This document shows, one piece after another, positions 35,535 to 44,112 of a stretch of 64,000 bases of DNA. Numbering within the stretch: the stretch's first letter is position 1; every line of letters begins with the position of its first letter. Below the pieces are notes generated by a model. It was not told the origin of the DNA. It searched no databases and saw nothing but the letters and a program-made list of their open reading frames with translations. A program made the translations under genes and the position numbers. Source of the stretch: Proteinivorax tanatarense (GTDB taxonomy: Bacteria; Bacillota; Proteinivoracia; Proteinivoracales; Proteinivoracaceae); NCBI RefSeq assembly GCF_040267685.1, contig NZ_CP158367.1, positions 1,736,001 through 1,800,000 on the forward strand. The letters run 5' to 3'.

Positions 35535-36560
35535 CTATTCAATCAACTGATTAAAATTATTGGATAAATACTCTAATACTTTCATAACATTAGCATAGTC
35601 CATTCGTTGTGGTCCTATTATACCAATCTTACCAGTAGATTTGCCATCAATGTTAAAACTTGTAGTAATCAACGAACAGTCATGGAACTGATTTACAATC
35701 AATTCGTTGCCTATTTTTACAGTTACTCCTTCATCTGGTGAATTTTGCTCAATCAAATCTAATAATATATTATTTTGCTCCAATATTGTTAGCAAATCTT
35801 TTATTTTATTAACGTCATTAAACTCTGGCTGGGCCAAAAAGTTAGATGTTCCTCCTGTGGCCACTTTAGTATTTTGACTTTTAAAAAGTGATGATAGTAT
35901 AGTTTGTGTAAACTCCATTAAAATTGGGCTGAAATTGTAGAATTCGTTTTGTATTTCTGATATCAATTGAGCTTCTGATTTATCTAGTTTGTTTCCTAAG
36001 AGTTTAGATCTGAGTACATGTAGTATTATGTTTATTTCTTCGCTTTTAAATGGTGCATTAAACCTGATTTTTTTATGCTCTACAACCCCGTTTTCTGTCA
36101 CAAATAAAATTAGCCCTTCTTTTTCTGACAGTTGAACGTAATCTAGGTGCTTTATAGCTAGTCCGGGTTTTTCTGTATGAACAACAACAGATGTATAATT
36201 TGTTATTTTAGATAGAGCAGTAGCTGTATGTTCAATTAGAAGATTTAAGTCATGAATTTTTTCTGAATACAGCGTTTTAAGCCTTTCTGCCTCGTCACAC
36301 TCTAATCTGTCTTTCTCCATTAAGTCATCTACAAAAACCCTATATCCAAGCTGGCTAGGTATCCTTCCAGAAGAAGTGTGGGGCTGCATCAAAAAACCCA
36401 ATTCCTCTAAGTCTGACATCTCATTGCGTATGGTAGCAGGGCTAAATCCAATTTTATGTCTTTTAGAAAGGGTCCTAGATCCAATAGGCTCTGCTGTGTT
36501 AATGTAGTCTAATACAATGGCTTTAAGAATCTCCCGCTTTCTGGCACCTAAATCCACCAT
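35535..36560 (-). CDS. hrcA: Heat-inducible transcription repressor HrcA
   Basis: This repressor binds CIRCE operators and needs GroEL to stay active. The 341-residue protein has the winged helix N-terminus (LGARKREILKAIVLDYI, GFSPATIRNEMSDLEELGFLMQPHTSSGRIPS) and the GAF-like HrcA domain (about 100-330). I use the ATG at 36560, preceded by GGGGG; the upstream ATG at 36575 lies directly at the CIRCE end without a site. It autoregulates through the operator 23 bases upstream. Confidence 0.96.
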   Translation of the reverse strand: MVDLGARKREILKAIVLDYINTAEPIGSRTLSKRHKIGFSPATIRNEMSDLEELGFLMQPHTSSGRIPSQLGYRVFVDDLMEKDRLECDEAERLKTLYSEKIHDLNLLIEHTATALSKITNYTSVVVHTEKPGLAIKHLDYVQLSEKEGLILFVTENGVVEHKKIRFNAPFKSEEINIILHVLRSKLLGNKLDKSEAQLISEIQNEFYNFSPILMEFTQTILSSLFKSQNTKVATGGTSNFLAQPEFNDVNKIKDLLTILEQNNILLDLIEQNSPDEGVTVKIGNELIVNQFHDCSLITTSFNIDGKSTGKIGIIGPQRMDYANVMKVLEYLSNNFNQLIE

Positions 36561-36582
36561 ATAATCAACCCCCATCTTTTTG

Positions 36583-36609
36583 TTAGCACTCTGTCACCCT
36601 GAGTGCTAA
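36583..36609. promoter_or_regulatory. CIRCE operator
   Basis: A perfect inverted repeat TTAGCACTC-N9-GAGTGCTAA matches the CIRCE consensus exactly. It lies between the hrcA promoter and start codon, where HrcA represses the whole operon. Confidence 0.98.
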
Positions 36610-36618
36610 CTATAAATA

Positions 36619-36647
36619 AAAATATCATCTTTATCCAAAAATGTCAA
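36619..36647 (-). promoter_or_regulatory. Sigma-A promoter of the hrcA operon
   Basis: The minus strand reads TTGACA (36642-36647), 17 bases, then TATTTT (36619-36624). The CIRCE element begins about ten bases after the -10 element, as in other Firmicutes. Confidence 0.8.
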
Positions 36648-36783
36648 CGAATTTACAAAAAAATTTCCTTTACTTCCCTGATAAAGTGAGTCTATAGTAA
36701 GCGGAAATTACCCGCAAGTTGTTAATCCAGTATTTTTTGCAAGTTGCTTAAACTTTTTAAGTTATAAACTTAAATAAGACCAG

Positions 36784-37905
36784 CTAAAATTCGATAAAAT
36801 CCCACATATCTGAAATAATTTTATTAGATAACAAATAGCCTTTAGGCGTAAGTATAAGCTTCCCTTCGACTGTCTGTGCCATATTATTAGACACCAAGTT
36901 TTCTATATATTTTTTTGCAGCATTAGAGTATACCATGTTAGACAGAGGCACACCTTCATTTGTACGCATAGATAACATAAGTCGTTCCAACTTTTCTTCA
37001 TGCTCTGCCAAGGCATAGACTTTTTCAACTGCAATAAAACCTTCTTGTATGTTTTTTAAATATTTTGATATTTTTTCAGTATTATAAAAACGTTTATTCC
37101 CTTTTTTAGAATGACTCGAGACTCCTAACCCAAGATAATCTGAACCATCCCAGTATCCGAGGTTATGTAAACATTTATAATTTTTTTTGCTAAAGTTTGA
37201 TATTTCATACTGCTTATACCCCTTACTTTCCAGTAAGTTTGCACCTTCAAGATATTGGCTTATTACTTCTTTTTCGTTAGGGAGGTGCAATAAACCTTTT
37301 TCTATTTTGTTTTGTATAGGCGTATTTTCCTCCACTTGTAAACCATAAAAAGAAATATGTTTTACACCTTCAGATATTAATCTATTGATGTCATTTAAGA
37401 CATGTCCTTTCTTTTGAGAAGGTAAACCATAAAGTAAATCTACAGAAATATTTTCAAATCCAGCTACCTTAGCTAGGGTAATCGCTTCTATTGCTTCAGT
37501 CGGATTATGAGCGCGGGAAATACTATTCAGTATTTCAGACTGCAAACTTTGTACTCCTATGCTAATTCTATTAAATCCTATTTTTTTATAAGCTATAAGG
37601 TTTTCTAAAGTCAAAGTTTTGGGGTTAGCCTCTATAGTACATTCTACTATATTTCTCAAATTATATATTCGGGAAAGCTCAAAAAAAAGTTCTGCTATTA
37701 AATCAGTTGGTAAAATAGTGGGTGTTCCCCCTCCCATAAAAATAGTGGAAGGTTTAAGAACAGCTATTTTTTCCTGTTGTAATTTTAATTCTCTTATTAC
37801 AGCACTTATGTAATCAGAATAATTATGTGCTGATGCATAGGAAGTAAAATCGCAATATGAGCATTTAGAATGACAGTAAGGTACATGAATATATAGTCCA
37901 CTCAT
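36784..37905 (-). CDS. hemW: Radical SAM haem chaperone HemW
   Basis: The 373-residue protein belongs to the HemN-like group. Members of this shorter type are haem-transfer chaperones rather than coproporphyrinogen oxidases. The radical-SAM site is CHSKCSYCDF (C-x3-C-x2-C) near residues 11-20; GGGTPTILP, IEANPKTL and RISIGVQSL follow. The C-terminal HemN domain ends near residue 373. It directly follows lepA (sharing base 37905), the usual lepA-hemW-hrcA order. Confidence 0.93.
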   Translation of the reverse strand: MSGLYIHVPYCHSKCSYCDFTSYASAHNYSDYISAVIRELKLQQEKIAVLKPSTIFMGGGTPTILPTDLIAELFFELSRIYNLRNIVECTIEANPKTLTLENLIAYKKIGFNRISIGVQSLQSEILNSISRAHNPTEAIEAITLAKVAGFENISVDLLYGLPSQKKGHVLNDINRLISEGVKHISFYGLQVEENTPIQNKIEKGLLHLPNEKEVISQYLEGANLLESKGYKQYEISNFSKKNYKCLHNLGYWDGSDYLGLGVSSHSKKGNKRFYNTEKISKYLKNIQEGFIAVEKVYALAEHEEKLERLMLSMRTNEGVPLSNMVYSNAAKKYIENLVSNNMAQTVEGKLILTPKGYLLSNKIISDMWDFIEF

Positions 37906-39701
37906 TATTCTAACTTTAACACTGCCATAAATGCTTCTTGGGGCACTTCAACTTTACCCAACTGCTTCATTCTTTTTTTTCCTTCCTTTTGCTTTTCTAT
38001 TAGTTTTCTTTTTCTTGTAATATCTCCACCATAGCATTTTGCTAAAACATTTTTTCTCATGGCTTTCACTGTTTCTCGGGCTATTATTTTATTGCCAATG
38101 GCAGCCTGTATAGGCACTTCAAACATTTGACGAGGAATAATCTCCCTTAACTTTGATGCTAAAGCACGGCCTCTGCTATAGGCATTGTCTTTATGAACAA
38201 TAACAGATAGTGCATCGACTATTTCTTCGTTAAGTTTGATATCAAGTTTAACTAACTCAGAAGATTTATAACCTATAAATTCATAATCTAAAGATGCATA
38301 ACCCCTAGTTTTAGATTTAAGATTATCAAAAAAATCATATAAAATTTCGCTAAGGGGCATATCGTAATATATCATTACCCTTATATCATCTAAATAATCC
38401 ATAGTTTTAAATGTTCCGCGTTTTTCCTGACAAATTTCCATTACCGCCCCGATATATTCTTGTGGCACAATAACAGAGGCCTTTACATAAGGTTCTTCTA
38501 TTCTTTGAATTTCTGACCCCTCTGGTAACTGAGCAGGGTTGTCCACCTTAGTGATGTTTTCTTCATGGTCATATACATGATAAATAACATTAGGGGCTGT
38601 AACAATCAGCTCTAAACCATATTCTCTTTCTAACCTTTCTTGGATTATCTCCATGTGTAATAGTCCTAAAAACCCACACCTATACCCAAAACCTAAAGCT
38701 ACTGAGTTTTCTGGTTCATATACTAAGGCTGCATCATTGAGGATTAGTTTATCTAGAGCATCTCTTAATTCAGTATAATCACTGTTGTCTACTGGATATA
38801 GTCCACAGTAAACCATTGGGTTAGCTTTTTTATAACCAGGAAGTGGTTTTTGTGCCTCTCTGCCTAATTTTGTTATAGTATCCCCTACTCTAGTATCTTT
38901 TACCTCTTTAATTCCAGCTACAATAAAACCTACCTCTCCAGCAGTCAATTTATCGACAGCAACTGGAGCTGGACGAAACTTTCCGGTTTCTATCACCTCA
39001 AAGGATTTGCCCGATGACATCATTTTTATTTTTTCACCTTTTTTAATTTCCCCTTCAACTATTTTGGTATAAACTATTACACCTCTATAGTTATCAAAAT
39101 GGGAGTCAAAGATTAAAGCTCTTAGGGGTTTTTGTTCATTGCATTCAGGTGCAGGAACTTTTTCCACTATAGCTTGTAATATATCGTCAATTCCTAAACC
39201 CTCTTTTGCAGATGCTAATATTATGGATTCTTCCTCTACCCCAAGTACATCAACGACTTCTTTTTTTACTTTAGCAACGTCAGCATTGGGTAGGTCTATT
39301 TTATTGATCACTGGAATAATTTCTAACTCATTTTCCATAGCTAAATAAACATTAGCTAGTGTCTGAGCTTCTATGCCTTGTGCTGCGTCAACAACTAAGA
39401 TAGCACCCTCACATGCCGCTAAGCTTCTAGAAACCTCATATGCAAAGTCTACATGCCCAGGAGTGTCAATTAAATTAAGCTTATATACTTCACCCTCTGT
39501 AGTTTTATAATCAAGTGCAACTGCCTGTAGCTTTATAGTTATTCCTCGCTCTTTTTCTAAATCCATTTGATCTAGTACTTGTTCTGACATTTCCCGTTTT
39601 GTTAGGGTGCCAGTATGCTCTAATATGCGATCAGCCAAGGTTGATTTACCGTGGTCTATATGAGCTATTATTGAGAAGTTTCTTATTTTTTGTCGGTCCA
39701 T
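37905..39701 (-). CDS. lepA: Elongation factor 4 (LepA)
   Basis: This translational GTPase back-translocates or remodels stalled ribosomes. The 598-residue protein has G1 [19 protein letters not shown]3 DTPGHVDF, G4 NKIDLPNA, domains II and III, and the characteristic C-terminal domain with [13 protein letters not shown] at the end. The ATG at 39701 has AGGAGG upstream; a longer frame to 39764 reads into the promoter. A clear sigma-A promoter lies just before it. Confidence 0.97.
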   Translation of the reverse strand: MDRQKIRNFSIIAHIDHGKSTLADRILEHTGTLTKREMSEQVLDQMDLEKERGITIKLQAVALDYKTTEGEVYKLNLIDTPGHVDFAYEVSRSLAACEGAILVVDAAQGIEAQTLANVYLAMENELEIIPVINKIDLPNADVAKVKKEVVDVLGVEEESIILASAKEGLGIDDILQAIVEKVPAPECNEQKPLRALIFDSHFDNYRGVIVYTKIVEGEIKKGEKIKMMSSGKSFEVIETGKFRPAPVAVDKLTAGEVGFIVAGIKEVKDTRVGDTITKLGREAQKPLPGYKKANPMVYCGLYPVDNSDYTELRDALDKLILNDAALVYEPENSVALGFGYRCGFLGLLHMEIIQERLEREYGLELIVTAPNVIYHVYDHEENITKVDNPAQLPEGSEIQRIEEPYVKASVIVPQEYIGAVMEICQEKRGTFKTMDYLDDIRVMIYYDMPLSEILYDFFDNLKSKTRGYASLDYEFIGYKSSELVKLDIKLNEEIVDALSVIVHKDNAYSRGRALASKLREIIPRQMFEVPIQAAIGNKIIARETVKAMRKNVLAKCYGGDITRKRKLIEKQKEGKKRMKQLGKVEVPQEAFMAVLKLE

Positions 39702-39735
39702 CAAAATCCTCCTAAATAAAATATGTATAGACAAG

Positions 39736-39764
39736 ATTATAGCACTTGGACGAGTAATGGACAA
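39736..39764 (-). promoter_or_regulatory. Promoter of lepA-hemW
   Basis: The minus strand shows TTGTCC (39759-39764), a 17-base spacer and TATAAT (39736-39741). It lies 35 bases before the lepA ATG. A short inverted repeat CACTTG/CAAGTG sits within it, too short to interpret. Confidence 0.65.
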
Positions 39765-39785
39765 GTGTTCTCTGAATAACGGTGT

Positions 39786-39980
39786 TTAGTCTTCGAAGTT
39801 TCGATTTAACAAAGGGTACCGAAGTTTTTTACCTAAAAATTCTATTTGTTTATCCTCTCTTTTTATTCTTAAAATTTCTGGTTGCTCACCATAAACCTCT
39901 TCTAAACCTGCATGGGTTAAGTTAAATACAACATAAAGAAAAGCAAAGTATATTATCATAAATGATATTTTTCTACTCAT
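39786..39980 (-). CDS. Small uncharacterised secreted or membrane protein
   Basis: The 64-residue product has an N-terminal hydrophobic helix (about 4-23), possibly a signal with a cleavable part, then a hydrophilic tail with GEQPEILRIKREDKQIEFLGKKLRYPLLNRNFED. It overlaps the spoIIP stop by 8 bases, so it is very probably translated with spoIIP and may be expressed in sporulation. No family recognised. Confidence 0.5.
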   Translation of the reverse strand: MSRKISFMIIYFAFLYVVFNLTHAGLEEVYGEQPEILRIKREDKQIEFLGKKLRYPLLNRNFED

Positions 39981-41034
39981 TTACCCGTTGTAATCCCTCC
40001 AGTATAATTTTAGACAATGGTTCAGTAGTTTTTATAGCCTCATCTAAAGTATTCCAATGACCACCGATTTCTATGAGCAATATATTATTATGAAGGTCTT
40101 GATTATAGTTGCCAGTCGATCTTACAATAACTCCCCGACTTAACCCAGGATATTTTTGCTTAGTTGCTTCATTTAAAGCATTGGCCAGAGCATAATTTTT
40201 TCTCCAATTGTCATGTCTTCCTCCCACTAAAAATAACAGTTTACCCATATCTTCACCATTTATTTTTTCTGTAGTTACTGGCCTCCCAACACTTGAGCTC
40301 TGCCCTACACCGTCACGATGTAAATCTATAATTAAGTCAAAATCATCTTTTTCTATTATTTCTTCTACAGTTCTAGCTGATTTTCTATAAGATTCGCTAT
40401 GCCTTTGATTGTGATATGTTTTGTCATGATAAACATACATCCCCATACTCTCTAACTGCTCTTTTAAATGTTCCCCAACCTTTACTATCGTTTCATCAAA
40501 ATCTTCGGTATGAGGTATACCACTAGTTGGTACAAAAGCTTCAGTTGTGTGGGAATGATATATAGCAATTTTAAGATCTTCTGGCTTTATAGTGGATACT
40601 TGCTTTTTTTCTTCTTCCTCCTCTTCATCTTTATCAACTTGATTATTTGCCTCATCTGCACTAATCACAGAAGCGTACTCAATTTGGGCAAATACTGGAA
40701 CTTGACTTTCTACTAGACTGAATGGAGCTGTTACATTTATTCCAGTCACAACACTTATTGCATTAACTATTAAACTATGCTCAACAATATCTTCCTCACG
40801 TGGAGCTACCATTTCAAAGGCCGGAACTGTTTGTAAAAGATGATCTTTAAAAAGGTGGGGGTATTGAGTATAGTAGTTTTTCATAACAAATGATAAAAGT
40901 AAAAAGGTTGTAAGCACTGTAATTATTAACATAAGTAAATTAACCTCTTCAAAAGAGGATTTTTTAGGCTTCCTATAAGATAGTCTATTACTATTTTTGA
41001 AACTATGTAAATTTTGTCTCTTAGTTTTTTTCAA
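39973..41034 (-). CDS. spoIIP: SpoIIP paralogue (peptidoglycan amidase)
   Basis: This 353-residue sporulation amidase has a transmembrane helix at about 33-50, an extracytoplasmic linker with an acidic run DKDEEEEEEKKQ, and the SpoIIP domain from about 155: IAIYHSHTTEAFVP, DLIIDLHRDGV and LIEIGGHWNTLDE, which carry the metal ligands. The start is a TTG at 41034 with GGGAGG upstream. It lies between gpr and lepA, the usual clostridial spoIIP locus (gpr-spoIIP-lepA), so this is the likely main SpoIIP; the copy at 1-705 is the extra one. Confidence 0.93.
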   Translation of the reverse strand: MKKTKRQNLHSFKNSNRLSYRKPKKSSFEEVNLLMLIITVLTTFLLLSFVMKNYYTQYPHLFKDHLLQTVPAFEMVAPREEDIVEHSLIVNAISVVTGINVTAPFSLVESQVPVFAQIEYASVISADEANNQVDKDEEEEEEKKQVSTIKPEDLKIAIYHSHTTEAFVPTSGIPHTEDFDETIVKVGEHLKEQLESMGMYVYHDKTYHNQRHSESYRKSARTVEEIIEKDDFDLIIDLHRDGVGQSSSVGRPVTTEKINGEDMGKLLFLVGGRHDNWRKNYALANALNEATKQKYPGLSRGVIVRSTGNYNQDLHNNILLIEIGGHWNTLDEAIKTTEPLSKIILEGLQRVNE

Positions 41035-41150
41035 TTTATGTACCTCCCGCTAGTAAGCAAGACTTTGTCCCATTAACTTATAACTATCACATTACTATTC
41101 TAATAATGTCAAAAACATACATAGAAAATTTTAGTTGCAAATTTTGCTGT

Positions 41151-41188
41151 AAAAAAAGGCTTTGTCTCAATGTAAGACAAAGCCTTTC
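41151..41188 (-). terminator. Terminator after gpr
   Basis: A 13-bp stem (AAAGGCTTTGTCT / AGACAAAGCCTTT, 7-nt loop) is followed by a seven-T run on the minus strand, just past the gpr stop. Confidence 0.9.
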
Positions 41189-41194
41189 AAAATG

Positions 41195-42184
41195 CTAATA
41201 AAGATGTTTTGTTGCATCTTGATAATCTATTATCGGGTGTAGTGCTGCATTTATCCCTCCAGCTACTACATCACTTATATCTTCAATCAGTCTGTCGATT
41301 TCTTTTGGTGTAACAATCAATGAACCTAAATTTTGATTTAATACTTCAGCAATTAGCTGTTCTTTTTGCTGACCATTCAAAGAGTTCAAAGCTTGATAAA
41401 ATTGTTGCCCTTGCCCATTTGGGCTATTTTCAGCCACTGTATTTGTGACCATTTCAATGGTGTCACTGGTTACGGTTACAGCATCAACTACAGTTGGTAC
41501 TCCAATAGCTATTACGTCTACACCTAAATCTTCTTTAGTTATTCCTTTTCTCTTATTTCCCACACCAGACCCCGGATGAATCCCCGTATCTGCAATTTGT
41601 ATAGTGGTGTTTAGCCGTGATACATCACGAGCTGCTAATGCATCTATGGCTATTATATAGTCCGGCTGGGTTTGCCTCACAACTCCTTCTATTACCTCAC
41701 TGGTTTCAATTCCTGTTAGCCCTAAAACTCCTGGCGCTAGAGCAGATACAGTTTGATAGTCATTGTTGTTAAATCTATTTGGCATCATAGCCTTTAAATG
41801 TCTTGTTATTAGTAACCTATCTATAACTTTTGGCCCTAGTGCATCAGGGGTAACATTCCAATTGCCAAGACCTACAATCAAAACATTTTGATTGGGACTT
41901 TTTGGCAACATTGAGTTTAACTCGTGGGCAAATGTTTGACTAACTCTTTCTTCAAATTCAGTATTTTTTTTTCTAAACTCTGGCATTTCTAAAGTGATGT
42001 ATCTCCCCATTTGCTTTCCCATTTGTTGAGATGCTTGAGGTGTTGAAATGTTTACCCTTTTTACAAAGTGGTCATTATGATTTTGATCTTGAACGTTAAC
42101 TCCATTTACCCCTTGAGGTGTCTGTGTTGCCACATATTCGTGGGCTTCAATTGCTAGGTCTGTTCTAAAGTTTATTTTGGACAA
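41195..42184 (-). CDS. gpr: Germination protease GPR
   Basis: This aspartic endopeptidase degrades small acid-soluble spore proteins at germination and is made as a zymogen. The 329-residue protein has a short N-terminal propeptide region (FRTDLAIEAHEYVATQ), then VLIVGLGNWNVTPDALGPKV and IIAIDALAARDVSRLNTTIQIADTGI with the active-site acidic residues. Position before spoIIP and after a holin-like gene fits the usual order. Confidence 0.95.
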   Translation of the reverse strand: MSKINFRTDLAIEAHEYVATQTPQGVNGVNVQDQNHNDHFVKRVNISTPQASQQMGKQMGRYITLEMPEFRKKNTEFEERVSQTFAHELNSMLPKSPNQNVLIVGLGNWNVTPDALGPKVIDRLLITRHLKAMMPNRFNNNDYQTVSALAPGVLGLTGIETSEVIEGVVRQTQPDYIIAIDALAARDVSRLNTTIQIADTGIHPGSGVGNKRKGITKEDLGVDVIAIGVPTVVDAVTVTSDTIEMVTNTVAENSPNGQGQQFYQALNSLNGQQKEQLIAEVLNQNLGSLIVTPKEIDRLIEDISDVVAGGINAALHPIIDYQDATKHLY

Positions 42185-42201
42185 TTGTCTTTTCCTCCTT
42201 T

Positions 42202-42528
42202 TTATCTAAGTTCTGTGGGAGCAAAAGCATCTACAATTCCTATAATAAATGCTGCAATTGCTGCACCAAATATCGATACATTTAAATCGGTAACTAAAAA
42301 CTGTGCTAAATATATTACAACAGCTGACGTAACAAAACCTACTATCCCTCGATTTTGAGGTGAAATGTTTTCACCAAATAATTTTTCCATGATATATCCC
42401 AACACAGAAATTACTATAGCAGATATTAGAGCTCCGATAAAACCTAAAGCTCCAAACCCTGGGACAAAAAAACCTAATGCCATTAGCACTATGGCAGATA
42501 CTATAAATCTAATCACTAATCTTAACAT
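42202..42528 (-). CDS. Phage holin family / four-helix membrane protein
   Basis: The 108-residue protein has four hydrophobic helices (about 3-25, 28-47, 58-78 and 85-103) and matches the Phage_holin_4_2 type widespread in Clostridia. The name comes from similarity and no lysis role is implied. It lies 17 bases before gpr on the same strand; cotranscription with gpr suggests a link with spores. Confidence 0.8.
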   Translation of the reverse strand: MLRLVIRFIVSAIVLMALGFFVPGFGALGFIGALISAIVISVLGYIMEKLFGENISPQNRGIVGFVTSAVVIYLAQFLVTDLNVSIFGAAIAAFIIGIVDAFAPTELR

Positions 42529-42619
42529 TTTATCACCTCTATTTTGCTTTTTTTCTAGTTTTCCTTATAATTAAAAATGTATTCATTAACACTTCTAAAT
42601 AAAATAGCTGAGTAAGCTG

Positions 42620-42648
42620 TTGCATTTATACTTAGTTCATGGTAAAAT
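42620..42648 (+). promoter_or_regulatory. Promoter of rpsT
   Basis: TTGCAT (42620-42625), a 17-base spacer and TAAAAT (42643-42648), 44 bases before the rpsT ATG. Confidence 0.6.
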
Positions 42649-42692
42649 AGTTTTGTTAATTTGGTCGTTATGGTTAAAGGAGGTGACTGCAC

Positions 42693-42956
42693 ATGCCTAA
42701 TATAAAGTCTGCTAAGAAAAGGGTTAGAATTACTGCCAAAAAAACTGAAAGAAACTATGCTATTAGATCTTTTGTAAAAAACAGAATTAAAAACTATGAA
42801 ACAGCATTACTTAATAACGATAAAGAGTCAGCTCAAACTGAGCTTACTAAAGCAATTAAAGCTATTGACTCTGCAGTTAGCAAAGGTGTTTTACACAAAA
42901 ATACTGCTGCCCGTAAAAAGTCACGTCTAGCTAAAAAGTTAAAAAATATTGCTTAG
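42693..42956 (+). CDS. rpsT: 30S ribosomal protein S20
   Basis: This 87-residue primary-binding protein of the small subunit helps fold the 16S rRNA 5' and 3' minor domains. It is Lys/Arg-rich and helical: PNIKSAKKRVRITAKKTERN, NRIKNYETALL and the tail HKNTAARKKSRLAKKL. A strong AAAGGAGG site precedes the ATG. It runs opposite to its neighbours holA and gpr, the usual arrangement in Firmicutes. Confidence 0.97.
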   Translation: MPNIKSAKKRVRITAKKTERNYAIRSFVKNRIKNYETALLNNDKESAQTELTKAIKAIDSAVSKGVLHKNTAARKKSRLAKKLKNIA

Positions 42957-42963
42957 TTAATTT

Positions 42964-42995
42964 AGGACACCCCATATGATCAGGTGTCCTTTGTT
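42964..42995 (+). terminator. Terminator after rpsT
   Basis: The stem AGGACACC / GGTGTCCT (11-nt loop) is followed by TTGTT. It is weaker than the larger hairpin that follows. Confidence 0.7.
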
Positions 42996-43001
42996 ATGAT
43001 T

Positions 43002-43066
43002 AAAAGGCTGCCTCTTTTTAAATACCCTCCTAAATTGGGATATTTAAAAAGAGGCAGCCTTTTTTT
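43002..43066. terminator. Bidirectional terminator between rpsT and holA
   Basis: A 23-bp perfect stem (arms 43002-43024 and 43041-43063) with a further CCC/GGG pairing inside has A runs on one flank and T runs on the other. It can stop the convergent rpsT and holA transcripts. Confidence 0.9.
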
Positions 43067-43089
43067 GCATAATAACTATTTAAATATTT

Positions 43090-44112
43090 TTATTGACAAT
43101 TCATTTCCACTATTGCCATTTCTAATCCTTGAACTCCTTCAATTTTACCTTGTTTTATTTTTCCTTCATATTTTGCCAGTATGGATAACTTTTTGTGGAG
43201 GTTTTTTAATGTAAATAGCGAGGTTTGCTTAATAGCCTTTTCCAATCGAAATGGATGGAGTTTCAATTTATTGTTAATATTCTTTGAGGTATACCCTCTT
43301 TGTGTAAAATCTAACACTTTAGTTAATAACCTAAAATGATTAACTATCATACTATATATCAACAAATAATGAGTTCCGTTTTTATTCATTTTGTGTAACA
43401 CTTTTATCGCATCACTAGATTTGCCCTCGGAAATTTTATCAATTAGTTCAAAAATGTTATCGTTATTGGCAAAAGCACAAACTGCATTTACATCTTCTAT
43501 AGTTAAGGTTTCTTTGTCACCAAGGTATGCAACAATTTTATTTATTTCATTTTCTAAAGTATATAAATTATTATCTAAGCTGGCTGCTAAAGTATTTATA
43601 ATGCCACCTGTAACCTTAATATTATGATTTTCAAACTGCTCTTTTATCCACTGTCTTATTTCATAAGGTTTTAGACTATTACAGTGTAATATAGTACCCT
43701 CCTTATGGATCAACTTATAGATTTTTCTAGATTTTACATTATGACATTCAACTTCCGCAACAACAAGGACAATTTGTGGGTTAGGATTGTTGAGGTATTC
43801 AATAAGTAAATTTTCCAGTTCCTTTTCCTTTTTTGAACCGTTTTTTTTGAACAACCCTGTATTTTTCAGCACAACTAATCTTTTGTCACTCATAAAAGGC
43901 AACCCTTGCAACACTTCTTCTACTCTGTTTAGTGTGAAATCTGAGCCAATCAAATCATAATTATAATCTTTCATCTCATCATCTTTTGCAAATACAGTTT
44001 TAAATATGTTGTTTAAGTTTTTTTCGATCCAATACCTTTCATTGCCATACAGTAAATATAAATTACTAAGCTGATTATTTTTTAATTTTAATATTTTGTC
44101 CACTTTTATCAC
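43090..44112 (-). CDS. holA: DNA polymerase III subunit delta (HolA)
   Basis: This is the clamp-loader subunit that opens the sliding clamp. The 340-residue protein has the AAA-like N-terminal domain (YLLYGNERYWIEKNLNNIF, GLPFMSDKRLVVLKNTG), the helical middle part and the C-terminal collar domain. It overlaps comEC by 4 bases and is followed by the bidirectional terminator. Confidence 0.94.
   Translation of the reverse strand: MIKVDKILKLKNNQLSNLYLLYGNERYWIEKNLNNIFKTVFAKDDEMKDYNYDLIGSDFTLNRVEEVLQGLPFMSDKRLVVLKNTGLFKKNGSKKEKELENLLIEYLNNPNPQIVLVVAEVECHNVKSRKIYKLIHKEGTILHCNSLKPYEIRQWIKEQFENHNIKVTGGIINTLAASLDNNLYTLENEINKIVAYLGDKETLTIEDVNAVCAFANNDNIFELIDKISEGKSSDAIKVLHKMNKNGTHYLLIYSMIVNHFRLLTKVLDFTQRGYTSKNINNKLKLHPFRLEKAIKQTSLFTLKNLHKKLSILAKYEGKIKQGKIEGVQGLEMAIVEMNCQ

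Noticed and set aside
43002-43066. 65-base near-perfect hairpin considered as a small RNA or insertion-element end
   Set aside because: Its place between convergent rpsT and holA, with A and T runs at both flanks, is explained by a bidirectional terminator.
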